This document shows positions 35,991 to 48,465 of a stretch of 64,000 bases of DNA, one piece after another (position 1 is the stretch's first letter; each line of letters starts with the position of its first letter). The DNA is from Nematopogon swammerdamellus (Eukaryota > Arthropoda > Insecta > Lepidoptera > Adelidae), in assembly GCA_946902875.1 (NCBI GenBank), contig OX336336.1, positions 25,747,558-25,811,557 of the forward strand. The letters are read 5' to 3'. Under the pieces are notes generated by a model. It was not told where the DNA came from. It did not search any database and saw nothing but the letters and a program-made list of their open reading frames with translations. Made by a program: the position numbers and the translations under genes.

Positions 35991-38399
35991 GATTGCCTCT
36001 TAGCTAAAATATTTCCTACCCAATATTTTTTTAGGACTTTTAACAATAATTTGTCAATATCAGCCCCATAGTACGCAACTTCTCTATCGCTTAGGGTTCA
36101 GAGTCCCTAAAGGATAGACGCTCAACGAAATTCAACACAATTACTAAATCCCTCTCACTTGGGCTCGCCAGCAAGTGTGCCAGAGGAAATCGCATCCACC
36201 CGCATTATCTTTCAGTACCTGGGCGACTGAGCTACGAGAAATAAAAAAAATAATAATAACATTACCTAAATACAAAATTTCGTCCAAATCGGTAGTGCCG
36301 TTCCGAGAACCCAATTATATATAATATAAAGGTATATATATTATACAAGTTTAGGTCACTTAAAGTAACAGGATAATCAAGACAAGATTTCTTTGAGCAG
36401 CGCGATTTTCCGTATCGATCTCGCGTTGCAATACAACGATCTGGAAAGCATCCTGGCGAACCTACATGCACGCATCTTCAAATCGTGAATAAATGCCCTT
36501 TCCACGAAAACATTAGTCCTGTAGACGGAACCGTACGGTACTGAACCTTGATACCTTGTGCACTAAAGAGTTTCGAAATAGAAAATTCAAACATTCATAC
36601 CCGCTGTTCCGATTCCGGAGAAGCTGCAACCTCACAATAACATCATGATTTCAAACGAACCCCAAATTGTGTGACAGACGATTTTAGCCAAATTTCACAT
36701 CGGCAATGTTGGCTAGCAGCTGGGCGAAAGCAATAATATGCGAAATGCAATGCGAAATATCATTCGGAAGCCGGAAGCGGAAGGCGTGGGCAGTTATCAA
36801 TCTGGAGCTTTTGTCCGAGCGTCCAAACACACGTGCACTGACAAGAGTTTAAAACGCAACAATAACAGCAAAGTCTTCACTATTAACTCCAATACAAATT
36901 GACGGAATTACATTTATCGATTCTGGAACACGGCAGTACATCTTGTAGCTAGCATCCGCACACCACTGAACTGTGTCGCCCGCCACCTACACTACAAGCG
37001 CAGCTGCAAGTCTCTATCGCCACAAATGCAGTCATTGCACCATTACGATTAGGTCGTTATTGCGCTGCATAGATCAATCGCACGTCCAACGATTTCGTTG
37101 TCGTCGAGGAAATAACGCCAAGCGATTATGCGTTTTACGAATATGCGTTTTTGGTCATACGCACGACACATGCGACCTCAATTTTATCACCCACCGCGCA
37201 TCGCAATGTTTTGGCAGAGTTGCGGAAAATTATGCTTGCGCAGTGCGCACACGCACGCCTGTCTACATATCTAGAAAACGGTCGTCGTCGTCGGCCGCGA
37301 CTGGACGAGGTCGACCGTACGTTGTTGTTTTAATTCGTATGCAAGTTGTTTCATTTGCGGAGGAGTGATTCCAGCTTGAAAGTCGATTGAGCAATTTAAA
37401 ATCGTTCCTTCGAATGTAAAGTTTTACGTATAATTTGTATATGAAAATACTTTTTCTATGTTTGGGACTAAGAAGTTCCTGTGTCCTAATTTGTCCTCTG
37501 CTTTCCACAGAGTACCTATAAATAGGTTGATACCTAGCGTGCGACCGAAAGGTCTTTTGGAACTCCTAATACAAAATGACACCCCACTATGATGAATTTC
37601 CGCTCGCTGGGGAGACGATATAACTGGCAACACACGATGGCGGAGAGCGTGCCAACGCGACCCTTTATCGGCTCGGCTCGCATCTTAACGCGATCCTAAT
37701 GAATCGAAGTCAAATTGACGTAGCGCGCGATGCCAAGTTTATGAATGAAACACCTGTCCGGGCGGCCGCGGCCGGCACCGGGATTGAAGCGCGACCACTT
37801 CCGATCCACTACCGAGGTACCTAATTATAATCCGTGATTCACAACATCCCATCGTGACTGCGGCGGCCAAGCGGCATCAATGAACGCACTGTCATCATAA
37901 GATCACTCGCCAGTTTGCTTCTTCCTTCTGTCGGCTAAGTCAAGAATCTCCGCCGGTATTTCTCCCAATCTTCGTCTGCACAATAGGATGTATCGACACG
38001 ACATCTTACTTACTCGCTGTCAACATTCGGAATTCCTCCGCGCGCCTGCAATGGCAGAAGACTGATTTTGTTTACAAAACGGCTCACGCTCTGAGAACGC
38101 ATTGGGACAGGTCGTCGACATTGGGGTTGGACGATTGAAAACTGCCTTTTGTAAATTCGACCTTACACAGCTTGCGCAAGGTTCAAATTCGAGCAGATTC
38201 GAGGGAAGCAGTTTTGATATAATCTCGATAAAATATCCTCGGAGACGATAATGTATTTAACGAAAATAGTGACAATAACGTTGTCGAACAAGTCGTGCGT
38301 TGGGTGGGACAGGTCGACGGAGGATAAAGATAGCGTTGCTTGCAGCAACGACGTCGGCGATGAATGTCAGGGATATACAGGGATCTGTAGGGATTAATC
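35991..38399. other. No gene found
   Basis: Mixed sequence without a supportable coding exon. The ~60-base stretch near 36440-36530 (catcttcaaatcgtgaataa) resembles LINE 3' ends. The missing 5' exons of Ect2 could be here, but I could not identify one with both a splice site and a conserved motif. Confidence 0.35.
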
Positions 38400-38660
38400 T
38401 ACTGATAAATCAGGGGGGCCAGCAGGTGGCGACGACTCTTATGCACTGGAAGAAAGGTGCCGCATAGCAGCATCGACTGTGTTCTCCTATAGTTAGTACG
38501 CATAGCAAGCCACAATTAACATGTTAATGTACGAAACGCTTTCAAAATAAACTATTTGAATTCGAATCCAGAAGGAAGTATCTGACATGGTTCCTTCCCG
38601 GAGGTGATATTGGCTGGTCGGAGCATATTGTGCTCTGGGAACTAAGCCAACCAAGCAGGA
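38400..38660 (+). repeat. SINE body fragment (tRNA-headed subtype)
   Basis: ccgcatagcagcatcgactg, tgttctcctatagtt, ggaggtgatattggctggtc and ggagcatattgtgctctgg match the second half of the SINE at 5110. About 80 bases of other sequence are inserted after catagcaagcc. Confidence 0.55.
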
Positions 38661-39374
38661 GTGAATGAAAAAAAAAACCTACGACACGTTCTGAAAAATC
38701 GGGAGCCGAAGCTCCTTACAGATATTCTCGTCGGAAAGTTGCGCAAATCACACTACACATATTTATGAGTCCAAAGTACCAGGAACTGGAGAATAAACCT
38801 GTGTTATATTATCCGAGCTGATTGATGGCTTTATTCTGAATAACCATAATGTGGTCGTAAAATTTAGTTCTGTTTACATTTTCATATTTTCACGTTGGCA
38901 AGAAGCGCAGAGCTCGGTGAGAGACATCTCCGCACGTAAGCTGTAGGCATCTGGCCGACGTGCAGCAAGCTTTTCTTTAAATCACCTGATCGTTAAGGCT
39001 GCGTATGACGCTAGAAAAAGGGCGAAATAGGGCGATAGAAAATTGGTGAGTGAACGAAATGGTTAAGAAATACTCGATAATTTCATCGTACGCCTCAAAG
39101 TTTGGGTTATTGTTTTTAAAGTGAAAATAACTGTTATGTTTTTAATAAAAACGCATAGGACCTGCCTTATATTGACATAGCTTTTTCGCGCGCGGCATTT
39201 TAGGTTATGCTTAATTTTAGTCAATGCAATATTTTCCCTTTCTTCCTCGCTCCCTCCCCCACTCTTAGGGAATGAATTTTTAAAAACGCTGATACAAGAC
39301 TTTTATTTATAAAGACTAAGCCTGAACATCAATTTCCATATTTATAACTTTTTATCTCCTGGAGGATTAATTTT
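38661..39374. other. No gene found
   Basis: AT-rich sequence; no supported feature. Confidence 0.35.
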
Positions 39375-39484
39375 CTTTTTTTTATGGAGACTGACACGCT
39401 TGGCTACATCACCTACAACATCCGTGATGTCAGCCCATAACACCGGGTGAACCATGTGCCATGTCAGTGCTTCCCTTCATTTCA
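39375..39484 (-). repeat. SINE body fragment, inverted
   Basis: tttatggagactgacacgct through agtgcttcccttcattt, the 3' end of the shared SINE body in reverse. Confidence 0.75.
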
Positions 39485-39610
39485 ATTCTTAGCTCACCTA
39501 CGTTACATAAGGAACTGCTATGCCAAATTTCACGCTTCTAGACCCGCCTGTTTAGGCTTAGCGTTGTCTGTCAGTCAGTGTTAAGAATTTTATTAAGTAG
39601 ATAGTGCTCT

Positions 39611-39630
39611 AGCGGTCGATATCGACCGCT
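39611..39630. repeat. Perfect 20-bp palindrome
   Basis: agcggtcgatatcgaccgct is its own reverse complement. No other feature surrounds it. Confidence 0.8.
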
Positions 39631-39879
39631 CCACAGTCAACGGGTTAAGTTATTATATTACGCAAAGTTTCATGATCTAATTTAAATAATTTATTGATTA
39701 ATAGCAGTTTTATTGTACGGTTTGGAGGTAACTTTGCAGAAAATGTATTGGAATCATGTTTTCGCCACGCAGAATACCTTGTAGTACTCAACAATACATT
39801 TATTGCAGAGTGATTGTTGCTGGATTGTTGATATATCAGAGGATCATGCGAAGCAATGTCAGGTATTGCAGACTCGGAT

Positions 39880-40515
39880 AAGAAAATCAAGACACCTATA
39901 CAGAAAATATTTATTTATTTATTTATTGTTTAATGAACAAGCAGCTCTAGCTGATGTGTTCATATTAGTCTTTTTTTTTTTGATAATGAATGATTGTTTT
40001 AAATTATTTTTTTTTTAGTTTTCGTACTTGCGCACTGTTGCTATTTGTTTGTTGATGTACTTTTTATGTATTTATCTAATCGGTTTTTGAAGGTGTTTGT
40101 GTTTGGGGAGTCAATCACATCCTGTGGGAGTTTATTCCAGGCGTTCACCACTCGATTGGTTATAAAGTGCTTTCGTAACAAATCGAATATGAATATTCTG
40201 GAGAAATAAAAGAAAAAGATGAGAACGATTATTTATCCTGCTTGTTATTTATAGTTTTGTATAGGTTGACCCTTGAGAAGGCTGCTAAAAACACCATGTT
40301 AGCAATTGTTTACGACAAGGTGGGGTTTGAAGGGGGTTTGTTAAGTAAATAAGCCACATTTTGAGTACAATTTTTTTTAATAAAGTTCTCTTTATAATTT
40401 GGCTTTCGTCATCAATTTTCATATTTTTTCTGTGTGGCCTGGTGTCTCTGAAATAAATTTTTGAAAATTGCAAAAATCTCTCGTTTTCTAACAAAATTTG
40501 CATATCGCAGCCTTA
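39880..40515 (-). repeat. Dispersed repeat, inverted relative of 44712-45060, with a LINE insertion
   Basis: The segments agaaaatcaagacacctatacag (39884), gcaattgtttacgacaagg and atttgcatatcgcagcctta match the complement of 44712-45060. Sequence between about 39915 and 40195 is absent from the other copy and holds the LINE fragment at 40035-40195. Confidence 0.75.
40035..40195 (-). pseudogene. CR1/L2-like LINE ORF2 C-terminal fragment
   Basis: Minus-strand translation LRKHFITNRVVNAWNKLPQD then NTNTFKNRLDKYIK is the CR1/L2-type C-terminal signature also seen at 4515-4862. It is inserted in the dispersed repeat that surrounds it. Confidence 0.8.
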
Positions 40516-41854
40516 AGACGGAAAAATGATGTATGGGCAAAGTGATTTATTTATGTGTTCCGATAATTCTGAGCACCAACGATTGCGGCGGTCACAAAAC
40601 GAGCCATCCCAACATTTTAGTGTCGACGATCGAACCGCCCATCCAATCACATTGTGGACATTAAATCAGATCCAATTTAGATTTCAATGACCTCTCGGTA
40701 TCGACATCATCGTCGTCGCGCGCGAGGCTGCGCGCACGGGAGCTGTGGGGGACCTACTTTCCGCGCGAGTTTTGTCTAAGAATACTTTGTCGAAGTGCGC
40801 GCGATGATCGTGGATCGTATAAAAAGCTGCTCCCACGCGAGTTTCATCCGGCTACTCTTCGGCGTCACGACGACGACACCGCCGCCGCCCGCGTCACTCT
40901 TCACGACGACAGATGAGGCGCCAGGATTGTTGCAGGCGCCTTTTCTTTTGTGGCTCTGATGTGAACGGACTTTTTGACGCGAAAAACATTTTAACCGGAT
41001 CACTTTATACCGTGGAGCGCCGTTACTGGATACTGGCAGTAATAAACGAATTTCCTATTCGTTTGGTTGCCACTATTTAAAAAAAGAAGAAGACCCCGAG
41101 GATTTTTGAGGCTGGAGTGAAGTGAGATTTGGTCACGCGTCACAGGCGGCGTCACGCTCGCGAGTCGAGCGTTGTTTACACATCGACGATCGTGAGCTCC
41201 GACAATCTTAAGAAATATGTTTTTTTCCAAATTTTCAAATCCAGCTTCTTTTCCAATTTCAGGTCAGTTAACTTACCATAGCAAATTATCTATAGATGAA
41301 AACAGAAGACCCTCGACTAATATGGTCCTCTAGTTTTCATTCGAATAAAGTTCAGCAGCCAGTGGTAGCCGCTCGCATCGCATGGCGTCTGTTCTTCAGG
41401 TACGAACGTTGGTTCCGAAACCACAGAGCCGCATGCAATATAGATTATTTTAAAAGCTGTTTTTCCCAATAACGCTACAGCGAAGGCCCGCGATTTTTTT
41501 TTTACTACCATCAGATTTCAACAGACGCGCGCGCGCGCAATCATTTCACAAACGCGTGAAGTGTGTCTGCGGAGATAAGGTCGCGTTCTTGAACATTGAT
41601 TCGACGTATTGAATTGAATCACTTCACAGCGAGTGCATCGGATAAATTCTTATCGAGGGCAAATCTTCCGTTTTACATAAGCGTACTTTCCTCCTCTGCA
41701 CGTAAACATGCGTACGTCGCATAACATTTGGAGACGTAAATAAGAAAACATATTATGCCTGTTTGTGCATCGGATCAATAGGAACCCTGGAAACTACAGT
41801 ATATGGACCTGCAGCACGAGGTTACCAAAATGTGACCCGTCGACTCGGCGATCG
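40516..41854. other. No gene found
   Basis: Moderately GC-rich, no exon with conserved residues. Includes a possible TATA promoter at 40818 and alternating CG at 41526-41538. Confidence 0.35.
40818..40824 (+). promoter_or_regulatory. Possible TATA box
   Basis: cgTATAAAAagc lies about 30 bases upstream of gagtttcatccg in otherwise GC-richer sequence. No gene downstream on the plus strand could be confirmed, so this may be chance or a mobile-element promoter. Confidence 0.25.
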
Positions 41855-42072
41855 TTGTGCCCATTGTCGTATCGGAGCATGGGCTGATAGCGAAGAGCCT
41901 CGACGCGCCCCTTGAGAGTGGTTGGGTCAAGGGCCAGATCCAGAAGGCCCTGCTCGACACTAGGCGCATAGTCCGGAGGTTTCTCTCTTTGGGAGCCGAT
42001 CATCTCGGTAGCCTGGGCTCGCCCCGCCCCGCGGCGCCGCCGGTGGTGGTGGAAACTCCGTTTGTTTTATAA
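41855..42072 (+). pseudogene. Non-LTR retrotransposon C-terminal fragment
   Basis: Open frame VPIVVSEHGLIAKSLDAPLE, GWVKGQIQKALLDTRRIVRR, FLSL then a stop after a Pro-rich end. The pattern (VP.VVS..GLIAKS...L...L..W.KG.IQKA....ARIVRRFLSL) is familiar as the C-terminal end of insect LINE proteins. No RT domain remains. Confidence 0.55.
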
Positions 42073-42184
42073 TAATTTTGTATATTTTAGGGATAGTTAT
42101 ATGTAAAATTATTGTTTATGAATATACTTTCAGCGAAAATGGGGCCCTACCAGAGCGATCGAAAAAACATTTTCAATGTTAAAA

Positions 42185-42275
42185 TCTCATTGGTTCACGC
42201 CACCGTTTGGATTCGAACCTCGGACCTCTCGCAAGAGAAACCGACGTCCAGACCACTCGGCCACACGCCGCCATT
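42185..42275 (-). repeat. tRNA-like SINE head, isolated
   Basis: Reverse complement carries ccactcggcc-type box A and ggattcgaacc box B, as in the SINE heads at 2205 and 8347. Sequence diverged; body not seen. Confidence 0.65.
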
Positions 42276-42486
42276 CCGCTACTATCGGCGTCGCATAATC
42301 CGATGCGTTTGATCAGCATTCGTCACGTGTCATCTATCTATCATTCATGAAAACGAGAGAGCAGCTAAGATTGAAAGGTCGTCAGCGCCGCGGTATCTGA
42401 ACATCGACAAGCCTTCGACCAGAGGACGGGCACGCTTAGGACGCGATTTCACGCGACAAACAGCCGATACAAGTGAACAGCTAGCG

Positions 42487-42889
42487 TAGTGTCCGACCGA
42501 ATATTCGGCTTACGGCTTCCGGCCTTTCGGCCAATATTTGCCACATTCGGCAAACTTACGGTCCCGGCCGAAAGTTGTTAGAAAGTTAAACCGACTACGG
42601 CTTTCGGCCGAAATTGAAACGTCACTGAAAGCATCCTACAGAATATGGATAGGTAGAGAGAGAGGGAGGTCGAGAGCGGGACTGGTGGTTTCCCCGCGTC
42701 CTAGTCAACGCAGACTAGCTGACGAGGGCTTGATGCGACCCGAAACGTGAAGCATGCGCGGGAAGTTTAGAGTGGCCACTCGCTAGTCCCGACCTCGATT
42801 AACACCCCCCTCTACTGCCGATGGGCCCGGATATGTTCGATGAAGCCATCGCTTAGTTCCACACCTCCTTCACTTTCGGTCGGACACTA
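42487..42889. mobile_element. TIR element with tagtgtccgaccga ends, invaded by a retrotransposon fragment
   Basis: Starts tagtgtccgaccgaa and ends ttcggtcggacacta. The left interior (attcggcttacggcttccgg, tttcggccgaaat) is rich in ttcggccgaa. The right part from 42603 is the RLE-retrotransposon 3' end. A TA target is consistent with the ends. Confidence 0.82.
42603..42871 (+). mobile_element. 3' end fragment of the RLE-type retrotransposon
   Basis: Colinear with the complement of about 27145-27400: gcatcctacagaatatggat, cccgcgtcctagtcaacgca, ctactgccgatgggcccgga, then tatgttcgatgaagccatcg. It is 5'-truncated to ~270 bases and lies inside the TIR element at 42487-42889. The 3' end agrees with the 27145 boundary. 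Confidence 0.88.
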
Positions 42890-43280
42890 AGCGACTAGCT
42901 CCAGCCTTGCTCTATATCACATCAAGGTGTTCTTTACGACTCCCCCGTCCCCCCCTCTCGACCCCGTCGAGGTAAACAAGTAGAAAATAATGATGTTGGA
43001 GGAATCGTGTCGCGCGCGCTCGCGTTGGGTAAACAGTGCAAATTTTCCACAAGCCTCTGTCACAGGCAGGAGACGGCCACTCCACCGGCCGCGCGGCGGC
43101 AGCGGGGCGGCAATGTTTACATACACTCAAACCCACCCACCTGCCCCCCCCCTCGCTTAGTGGTTGTCGCGGGTCACCGCACGCTTCATGGCAGCGGTAA
43201 AACAACACGTTACCGACACGAGCTATGTATATTACACACAAGACCACACCAATCAATACTAATAAATAATAAATCTGTAA

Positions 43281-43425
43281 GGCCCACTTGCACCAACACA
43301 AATTTAATATATAAACCAGTTTAACTCGCTAAACCAGTTTAAGCTAGCACCCGTTGACTGTGTGAACCGCGTTTAAATCCATAACTCGCTACTTAACTTT
43401 AAACTCGTGTTGGTGCAAGTGAGCC
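43281..43425 (+). mobile_element. 145-bp TWA-type MITE
   Basis: ggcccacttgcaccaacac at the left; gtgttggtgcaagtgagcc at the right. TAA at 43278-43280 and 43426-43428. Interior ttaagctagcacccgttgac and tccataactcgctacttaac. Confidence 0.93.
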
Positions 43426-43799
43426 TAAGGGAGTAAGTTACTTTGTTTTATGCGATACTGCGTTTGTGACTGACTGACTGACATGACTCTACGTATGATA
43501 CTAAAACTAAATTGACGATTTTTAGAAATCGTTCCTGCGCTGTGTTACACTAGGACGGCGGGCCTGCACTTCCCGCAGCGCCGGAGAAGAGGCAATCCTA
43601 AGTCGCTATTGAAAACTAAATTCGCGGAAGTCGCCATTTATGAATGTATGAAATTTTTTTTCGTGAAATTTTATTCTTTTATTTTTGGCCCCAGTTTTGA
43701 TTTCCGCATGCTAAGTCTTTTCTAATAGCAGTGTTTTGTGGTCCTTTATGCTCCTGTAGTTTTAAATATTTTTTTTACGAGGTGTACGTTTTGGAAACC
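43426..43799. other. No gene found
   Basis: Sequence between the MITE and the dispersed repeat; no feature supported. Confidence 0.3.
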
Positions 43800-44110
43800 C
43801 TCCCTGTATGTTCCTCCATAACTCTTAAAGCGATTATCCGAATTCTATGAAACTTATTATAAGCACATTTAACTATACCAGACACAGGATAGGCTAAATA
43901 AAATTCAGTTCCGGTTACGCTAAGATATAGCTCTCATACGAACTGAATTGTTCCGCGCGAAGAAATAAAGGTACGGTAGCGGGCTTACTTACTTTCATCT
44001 TTTTAAATACGAACTGCACGCGAGCGAAGCCACGGGAAATAGCCATCGTATAATACATTAGATTTTGCCCGTGGTTTCGCTCGCATAGCCTATGTCCATC
44101 CCGAAGGTCC
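43800..44110 (-). repeat. Dispersed repeat (gcgagcgaagccacggg end)
   Basis: Shares gacacaggataggctaaata, aaattcagttccggttacgc and tctcatac with the complement-type repeat at 57340-57850, and cgagcgaagccgcgggcaaa with 50940-50990. A common repeat type without ORF or clear ends. Confidence 0.6.
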
Positions 44111-44504
44111 ATTCTAAATATTGATCAAAGAATATTTTGAAATCGAATGAGTATTTTCGGATATTACCTCCTACATCCAAACTGACAAACATTACCTCTT
44201 TATAATATTAGGGTAGAAATATAAAATCCTTCCTATAAAAATCCTTCGCATATTTGCTCATGCGATGCGAAGGATTTTTATAGGCCACTTGACCTCAGTC
44301 AGCACTCTGTGGACTATGAATCTGTACATTATGTGACCGTATACATACAGAATGATTTTGTCACCATGCCTGATAATAATATGAGCAGTTTAATCTGCAT
44401 CGAAAACTAAGTAAATTGATCACAAAGAGAATGGTGGCAAAATTTAAAAAAAGTGAGATCTCCATGCATTTTGAGGTTAGATAGTTTACAAAAATATTGG
44501 ACAC

Positions 44505-44585
44505 CAGTTGGCTAAGCTTAAGCGGCAATGAGCTGACTGAAGAAAAATTGGAGAAGCGTATGTCCAGCAGTGAGTATACACGACG
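44505..44585 (+). pseudogene. RTE-type 3' scrap
   Basis: ttggctaagcttaagcggca, aattggagaagcgtatgtcc and cagcagtgagta resemble the RTE 3' coding end (KLKWQWAG ... VQQW) with most of the middle deleted. Confidence 0.5.
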
Positions 44586-44711
44586 ACCGTTTGACATTTA
44601 CAAAAAAAAAAAAATTATGGAGAACTCACTTTTTTTTTTCAATTTCCCACCGTTCTCTTTTGGAATCTGCTTAGTTTTCGGTACAGATTAATCCCCTGAC
44701 ATATCCTTTAT

Positions 44712-45060
44712 TTTAAGGCTGCGATACGCAAATTTTAGGTGAAAACGATATTTTCATAAATTTATTTCAGAGAAACCAGGCCACACAGAAAAAATATAAA
44801 AATTGGTCACGAAAACCAAGAATAAAGAGAACTTGTAAAAATTGTACTTTAATGTGGCTTACTTACTTAACAAACCCCCTTCAAACTCCACATTGTCGTA
44901 AACAATTGCTAATATGGTGTTTTTTCAAGCTTTTTCCAGGGTCAACCTACACAAAAACTAAAAAAAACAAGCAGGATAAATAATCTTTCTCATCTTGTTC
45001 TTGTATTTCTCCAGAATACTTTCTGTATAGATGTCTTGATTTTCTTAACAATTTCTTCGA
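44712..45060 (+). repeat. Dispersed repeat, uninterrupted copy
   Basis: Relative of 39880-40515 in opposite orientation, without the LINE insertion: ttaaggctgcgatacgcaaa, cacattgtcgtaaacaattg, gaatactttctgtatagatg, tcttgattttct. Confidence 0.75.
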
Positions 45061-45754
45061 AAAAAACGTAATTTATGGTCCTCTGTCGTATTTTTTTTTT
45101 TTTTGGCAAAAGTTACGTGTTATAAGAAATAAATCACTAAGCATGTTATAATTCATATATTTTTATTGAAAAGAAAAAAAAATCCCATTGAAAAATATGA
45201 GTATTTGGTATCGAAAATTATTCTAACAAATGGCACATATTATAAGCCAAAAAGCTCATTATTCGCAAGTTTTGCATCGGCGGAATAGGGCCTTAAGTTT
45301 TTTACATAAAGCCCTTTAGTTTCCAAATGGTACAAACATTTTCTTTTTCAGTTACTATACGTAGGTACTCGTAGGTACTCATATCAAAATTACATATTGT
45401 TGATAATGTAACGTAACATAACTCAATTTCCTCAGCATAAAACAATCAAGCATAATGTAGAATTTTCAGGATTGTACGCTTCGATCATAATTCATAAACA
45501 ATTCTGACGTTGCGTCTTGCCTAGGGTTACCAGATGGAAAATTAAAAGGAAAATCCTGACACAAAAGCCTAATTTCCATAGAAAAATCCTGACATTTTGT
45601 TGCAAACTTAATTAACTTTCAAATATTTGTTTGTGCTTTGGCGCTTTTCTTTTCTTTGGTGCTTTTGGCAATTTTCAAACTACATGTCATTTCAACTCAA
45701 ACGCCATCCAAAAATGGTAAAAATCTATATGTAATTTAACCTTACTTAATTTGC
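45061..45754. other. No gene found
   Basis: AT-rich sequence. The phrase aatcctgaca is repeated at 45561, 45584 and again at 46606-46685, suggesting that one host repeat was split by the two retroposons at 45755-46588. Confidence 0.45.
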
Positions 45755-46083
45755 CTACATACATACATAACACACGCTGTATCCCGACAATCAGGGTAAG
45801 CAGAGTAATCGGTGTTGTGCTATAAGGACTCTGGTAAATTACAGCACAACACCGACCACCACGTTTAGCACAGTATACGGACAAGACAACTATCAAGCAG
45901 CAAGTAAGGCACGAAGAACCCACCTGCTGCATGACTAGGTGGAAGGACTGCGCCAAGGAGAGAGGTGGCTAGCCTGTCGCCCTTTAGCGCAGTATCTTGT
46001 CCTTATCCCCTTAGTCGCCTCTTACGACATGCACGGGGAGAGATGCAGTTGGGCTATTCTTTTTAAGTACCGGCCCCACACGG
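45755..46083 (-). mobile_element. 12-bp-TSD retroposon copy
   Basis: Near full length: tacatacataacacacgctg at the left, ctgctgcatgactaggtgg, and taagtaccggccccacacgg at the right. No clean flanking duplication. Confidence 0.8.
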
Positions 46084-46245
46084 CCTAATATTACCAAAGT
46101 TGTTGGTAAATATGATTATGTTTCTGTTTAAGTTTCTTGTGCTGTGTAATTTAATTTAATTAGTAATTACATTACCGTTTGTATAACTTTCTAATAATAT
46201 AATAAAACAATCTGCAGATGTACTTCAGTTCAGTAGTATGTACAG

Positions 46246-46588
46246 TACCGTGTGGGGCCGGTACTTAAAAAGAATATCCCCACTGCATCTCTCCCCATGC
46301 ATGTCGTAAAAGGCGACTAAGGGATAAGGACAAGATGCCGTGCTAAAGGGCGACAGGCTCGCCACCTCTCACCTTGGCACGGTACTTCCACCGAGTCATG
46401 CAGCAGGTGGATCTTCGTGCCTTACTTGCTGCTTGATCGATTGAATCTTGTTCGAATACTTTGCGAAACGTGGTGGTCGGTGTTGTGCTGTAATTGACCA
46501 GAGTACTTGCAGCACAACACCGATTACTCTGCTTACCCCGATTATCGGGATTCAGCGTGTGTGATATGTATATATATGTATGTATGTA
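46246..46588 (+). mobile_element. 12-bp-TSD retroposon copy, opposite orientation
   Basis: Head accgtgtggggccggtactt, body, and (tatg)n tail at 46565-46588. It forms an inverted pair with the copy at 45755. Flanks do not show a perfect duplication. Confidence 0.82.
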
Positions 46589-47030
46589 CTTCATTGAAAA
46601 ATCGAAAAATCCTGACAGTTCCAAAATCCGGCCGCAATCCTGACAAGAGCCTAAAAATCCTGACATGTCAGGACAATCCTGACGTATGGCAACCCTAGTC
46701 CTGCCTGATTCCTGGCCTACACGAAATTAACCCACAGCGAATAACAAAGGGCGCACGAGCGAGCAGCGGTGCCGCGGCGGACGCGACAGCTGCCTCCGAC
46801 GTCGACGTCGTCGCCGAGGGAATTCCGAACCGCGGGTGTATTTTTAGCGCGCACATATTTAGAATCGGATTCGTAGAAAAGAGCGCATTTTTTCTGCGCG
46901 TGACAAACGTCACTTCCGCTTTGCATACGCTTTATAGGCTGGCCGTCGGGAGCGGGTGACGGCGGCAGCGGATGCGTCCGTCGTCGGCGCGGAATCACGC
47001 CGCGCCGCCCGGTGTCAGGGTGACATTCTC

Positions 47031-47350
47031 ATACGTACATACCACACACGCTTTATCCCGACAATCGGGATAAGCAGAGTAGTCGGTGTTGCGCTGCAAG
47101 TACTCTTGTAAATTACAGCACACAACACCGACCACCACATTTTACCAGAGTTTTAGGACAAGATCAAGCGGCAAATAAGGCACGAAGAACTACCTGCTGC
47201 ATGACTCGGCGGAAGCCAAGGTGAGAGGTGGGTACCCGTCACCCTTATGCGCGGCATCTTGTCCTTATCCCTTAGTCGCCTTCTACGACATGCACGGAGA
47301 GTGATGCAGTGAGGGTATATTTTTTTTTTAAGTACCGAGCCCACACGGTA
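47031..47350 (-). mobile_element. 12-bp-TSD retroposon copy
   Basis: acgtacataccacacacgct at the left, agcggcaaataaggcacgaa, and taagtaccgagcccacacgg at the right. Diverged copy. Confidence 0.78.
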
Positions 47351-48184
47351 GGTACACCTCGACAACATTGGCGCCCGACAGGAGTGAGGAGATGCCGGTA
47401 GCGACCGGCGCGAAATACCGGCCACCGGCGGCGTAGGCGTATTAATGCACATCGCTAAACAAACATTGACTCACTGGCCTTATTCACGCTGAAGGATGTC
47501 AACCAAAGTCTCATTTTCATTCCGAGGAAACCTTGAACAGTGAGTGCACTTAGGAAAAGTTTCTAAGAAATGAATTCCAATCCAATGAGTTTCGCTCTAA
47601 AGACCGACACTGTATATGAGTAAATTTTATTCGATACATTTTGATGATCCGCCGACGCCACAGCTCACAGCAGGCGTTTCACTCTATGCCTGGTTGACAC
47701 GATGCGAGTTTACGCAAGAGAAATGCTTCTCGAACGCATTTACGCACCATGTTCTCGCAAGCTCGCAAATCGACGAACGCTTCGCGATAGCGAGTTTTCT
47801 CGTTCGAGAAGGCGGCATGCTCCTCGTGCGTGAAACCAAATTATTTTGCGCTGCTCCCAAACTGCTGAACGCAATAGTAATTGCATGGGATCCTTTCCGG
47901 GACGATCAACCTTGCCCACGGTGATTGTTCGATGAGAGTAACCCTCACAAATTCTCTACGTACACAATTGACAATCGTCACTATCAAAATACTATAAAAA
48001 CTAAATAAATAAAAAACCGGCCAAGTGCGAGTCGGACTCGCGCACCGAGGGTTCCGTTCCACCCCGTAATTGGCTGGTTTTAATTATTTGTTGTTTTACA
48101 GGAGAGTGTGCACTATGATCGATCACACTAAAGCCGCTAATTTCAAAACATTACACAGAAACGTTAAGTGAGTTAACGCGCGTA
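47351..48184. other. No gene found
   Basis: A plus-strand open stretch at 47616-47924 lacks homology and start context, and I do not count it. ggccaagtgcgagtcggact at 48020 is repeated at 58172, so it belongs to a dispersed repeat. Confidence 0.4.
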
Positions 48185-48465
48185 ATGGTGCGCAACGAGG
48201 CAATCCGCCGAGACGCACCAAAGTAGTCGATATTGGATACCGGGTGGCTAAGCTCTATTGGCAATGGGCTGGGCACGTCAGCCCAAGAGACGACGATCGT
48301 TGGAGTAACCGTGTCCTACACTGGCGTCCGTGGACAGGAAAACGGAGCGTGGGAAGACCGCCCGCCAGGCGGGACGACGACATCAAGTGCGTCGGCGGAA
48401 AGCAGTGGTTCCGTACCGCTGAAGGCCGGGAGGACTGAAGGAAAATTGGAAAGGCGTATGTCCAG
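48185..48465 (+). pseudogene. RTE-type retrotransposon 3' fragment, left part
   Basis: Reads YWQWAGHVSPRDDDRWSNRV, LHWRPWTGKRSVGRPPARRD and DDIKCVGGKQWFRTAEGRED, matching the C-terminal region of the RTE at 59124 (QWAGHICRR ... GRPPARWTDDLKKVAG). It is split by the SINE at 48466; the last bases of the RTE continue at 48751-48790. Confidence 0.85.

Noticed and set aside
47616..47924. A 102-residue ORF
   Set aside because: No splice or promoter context, no conserved motif, and it overlaps cgag/gcga-rich sequence that looks like an old MITE interior.
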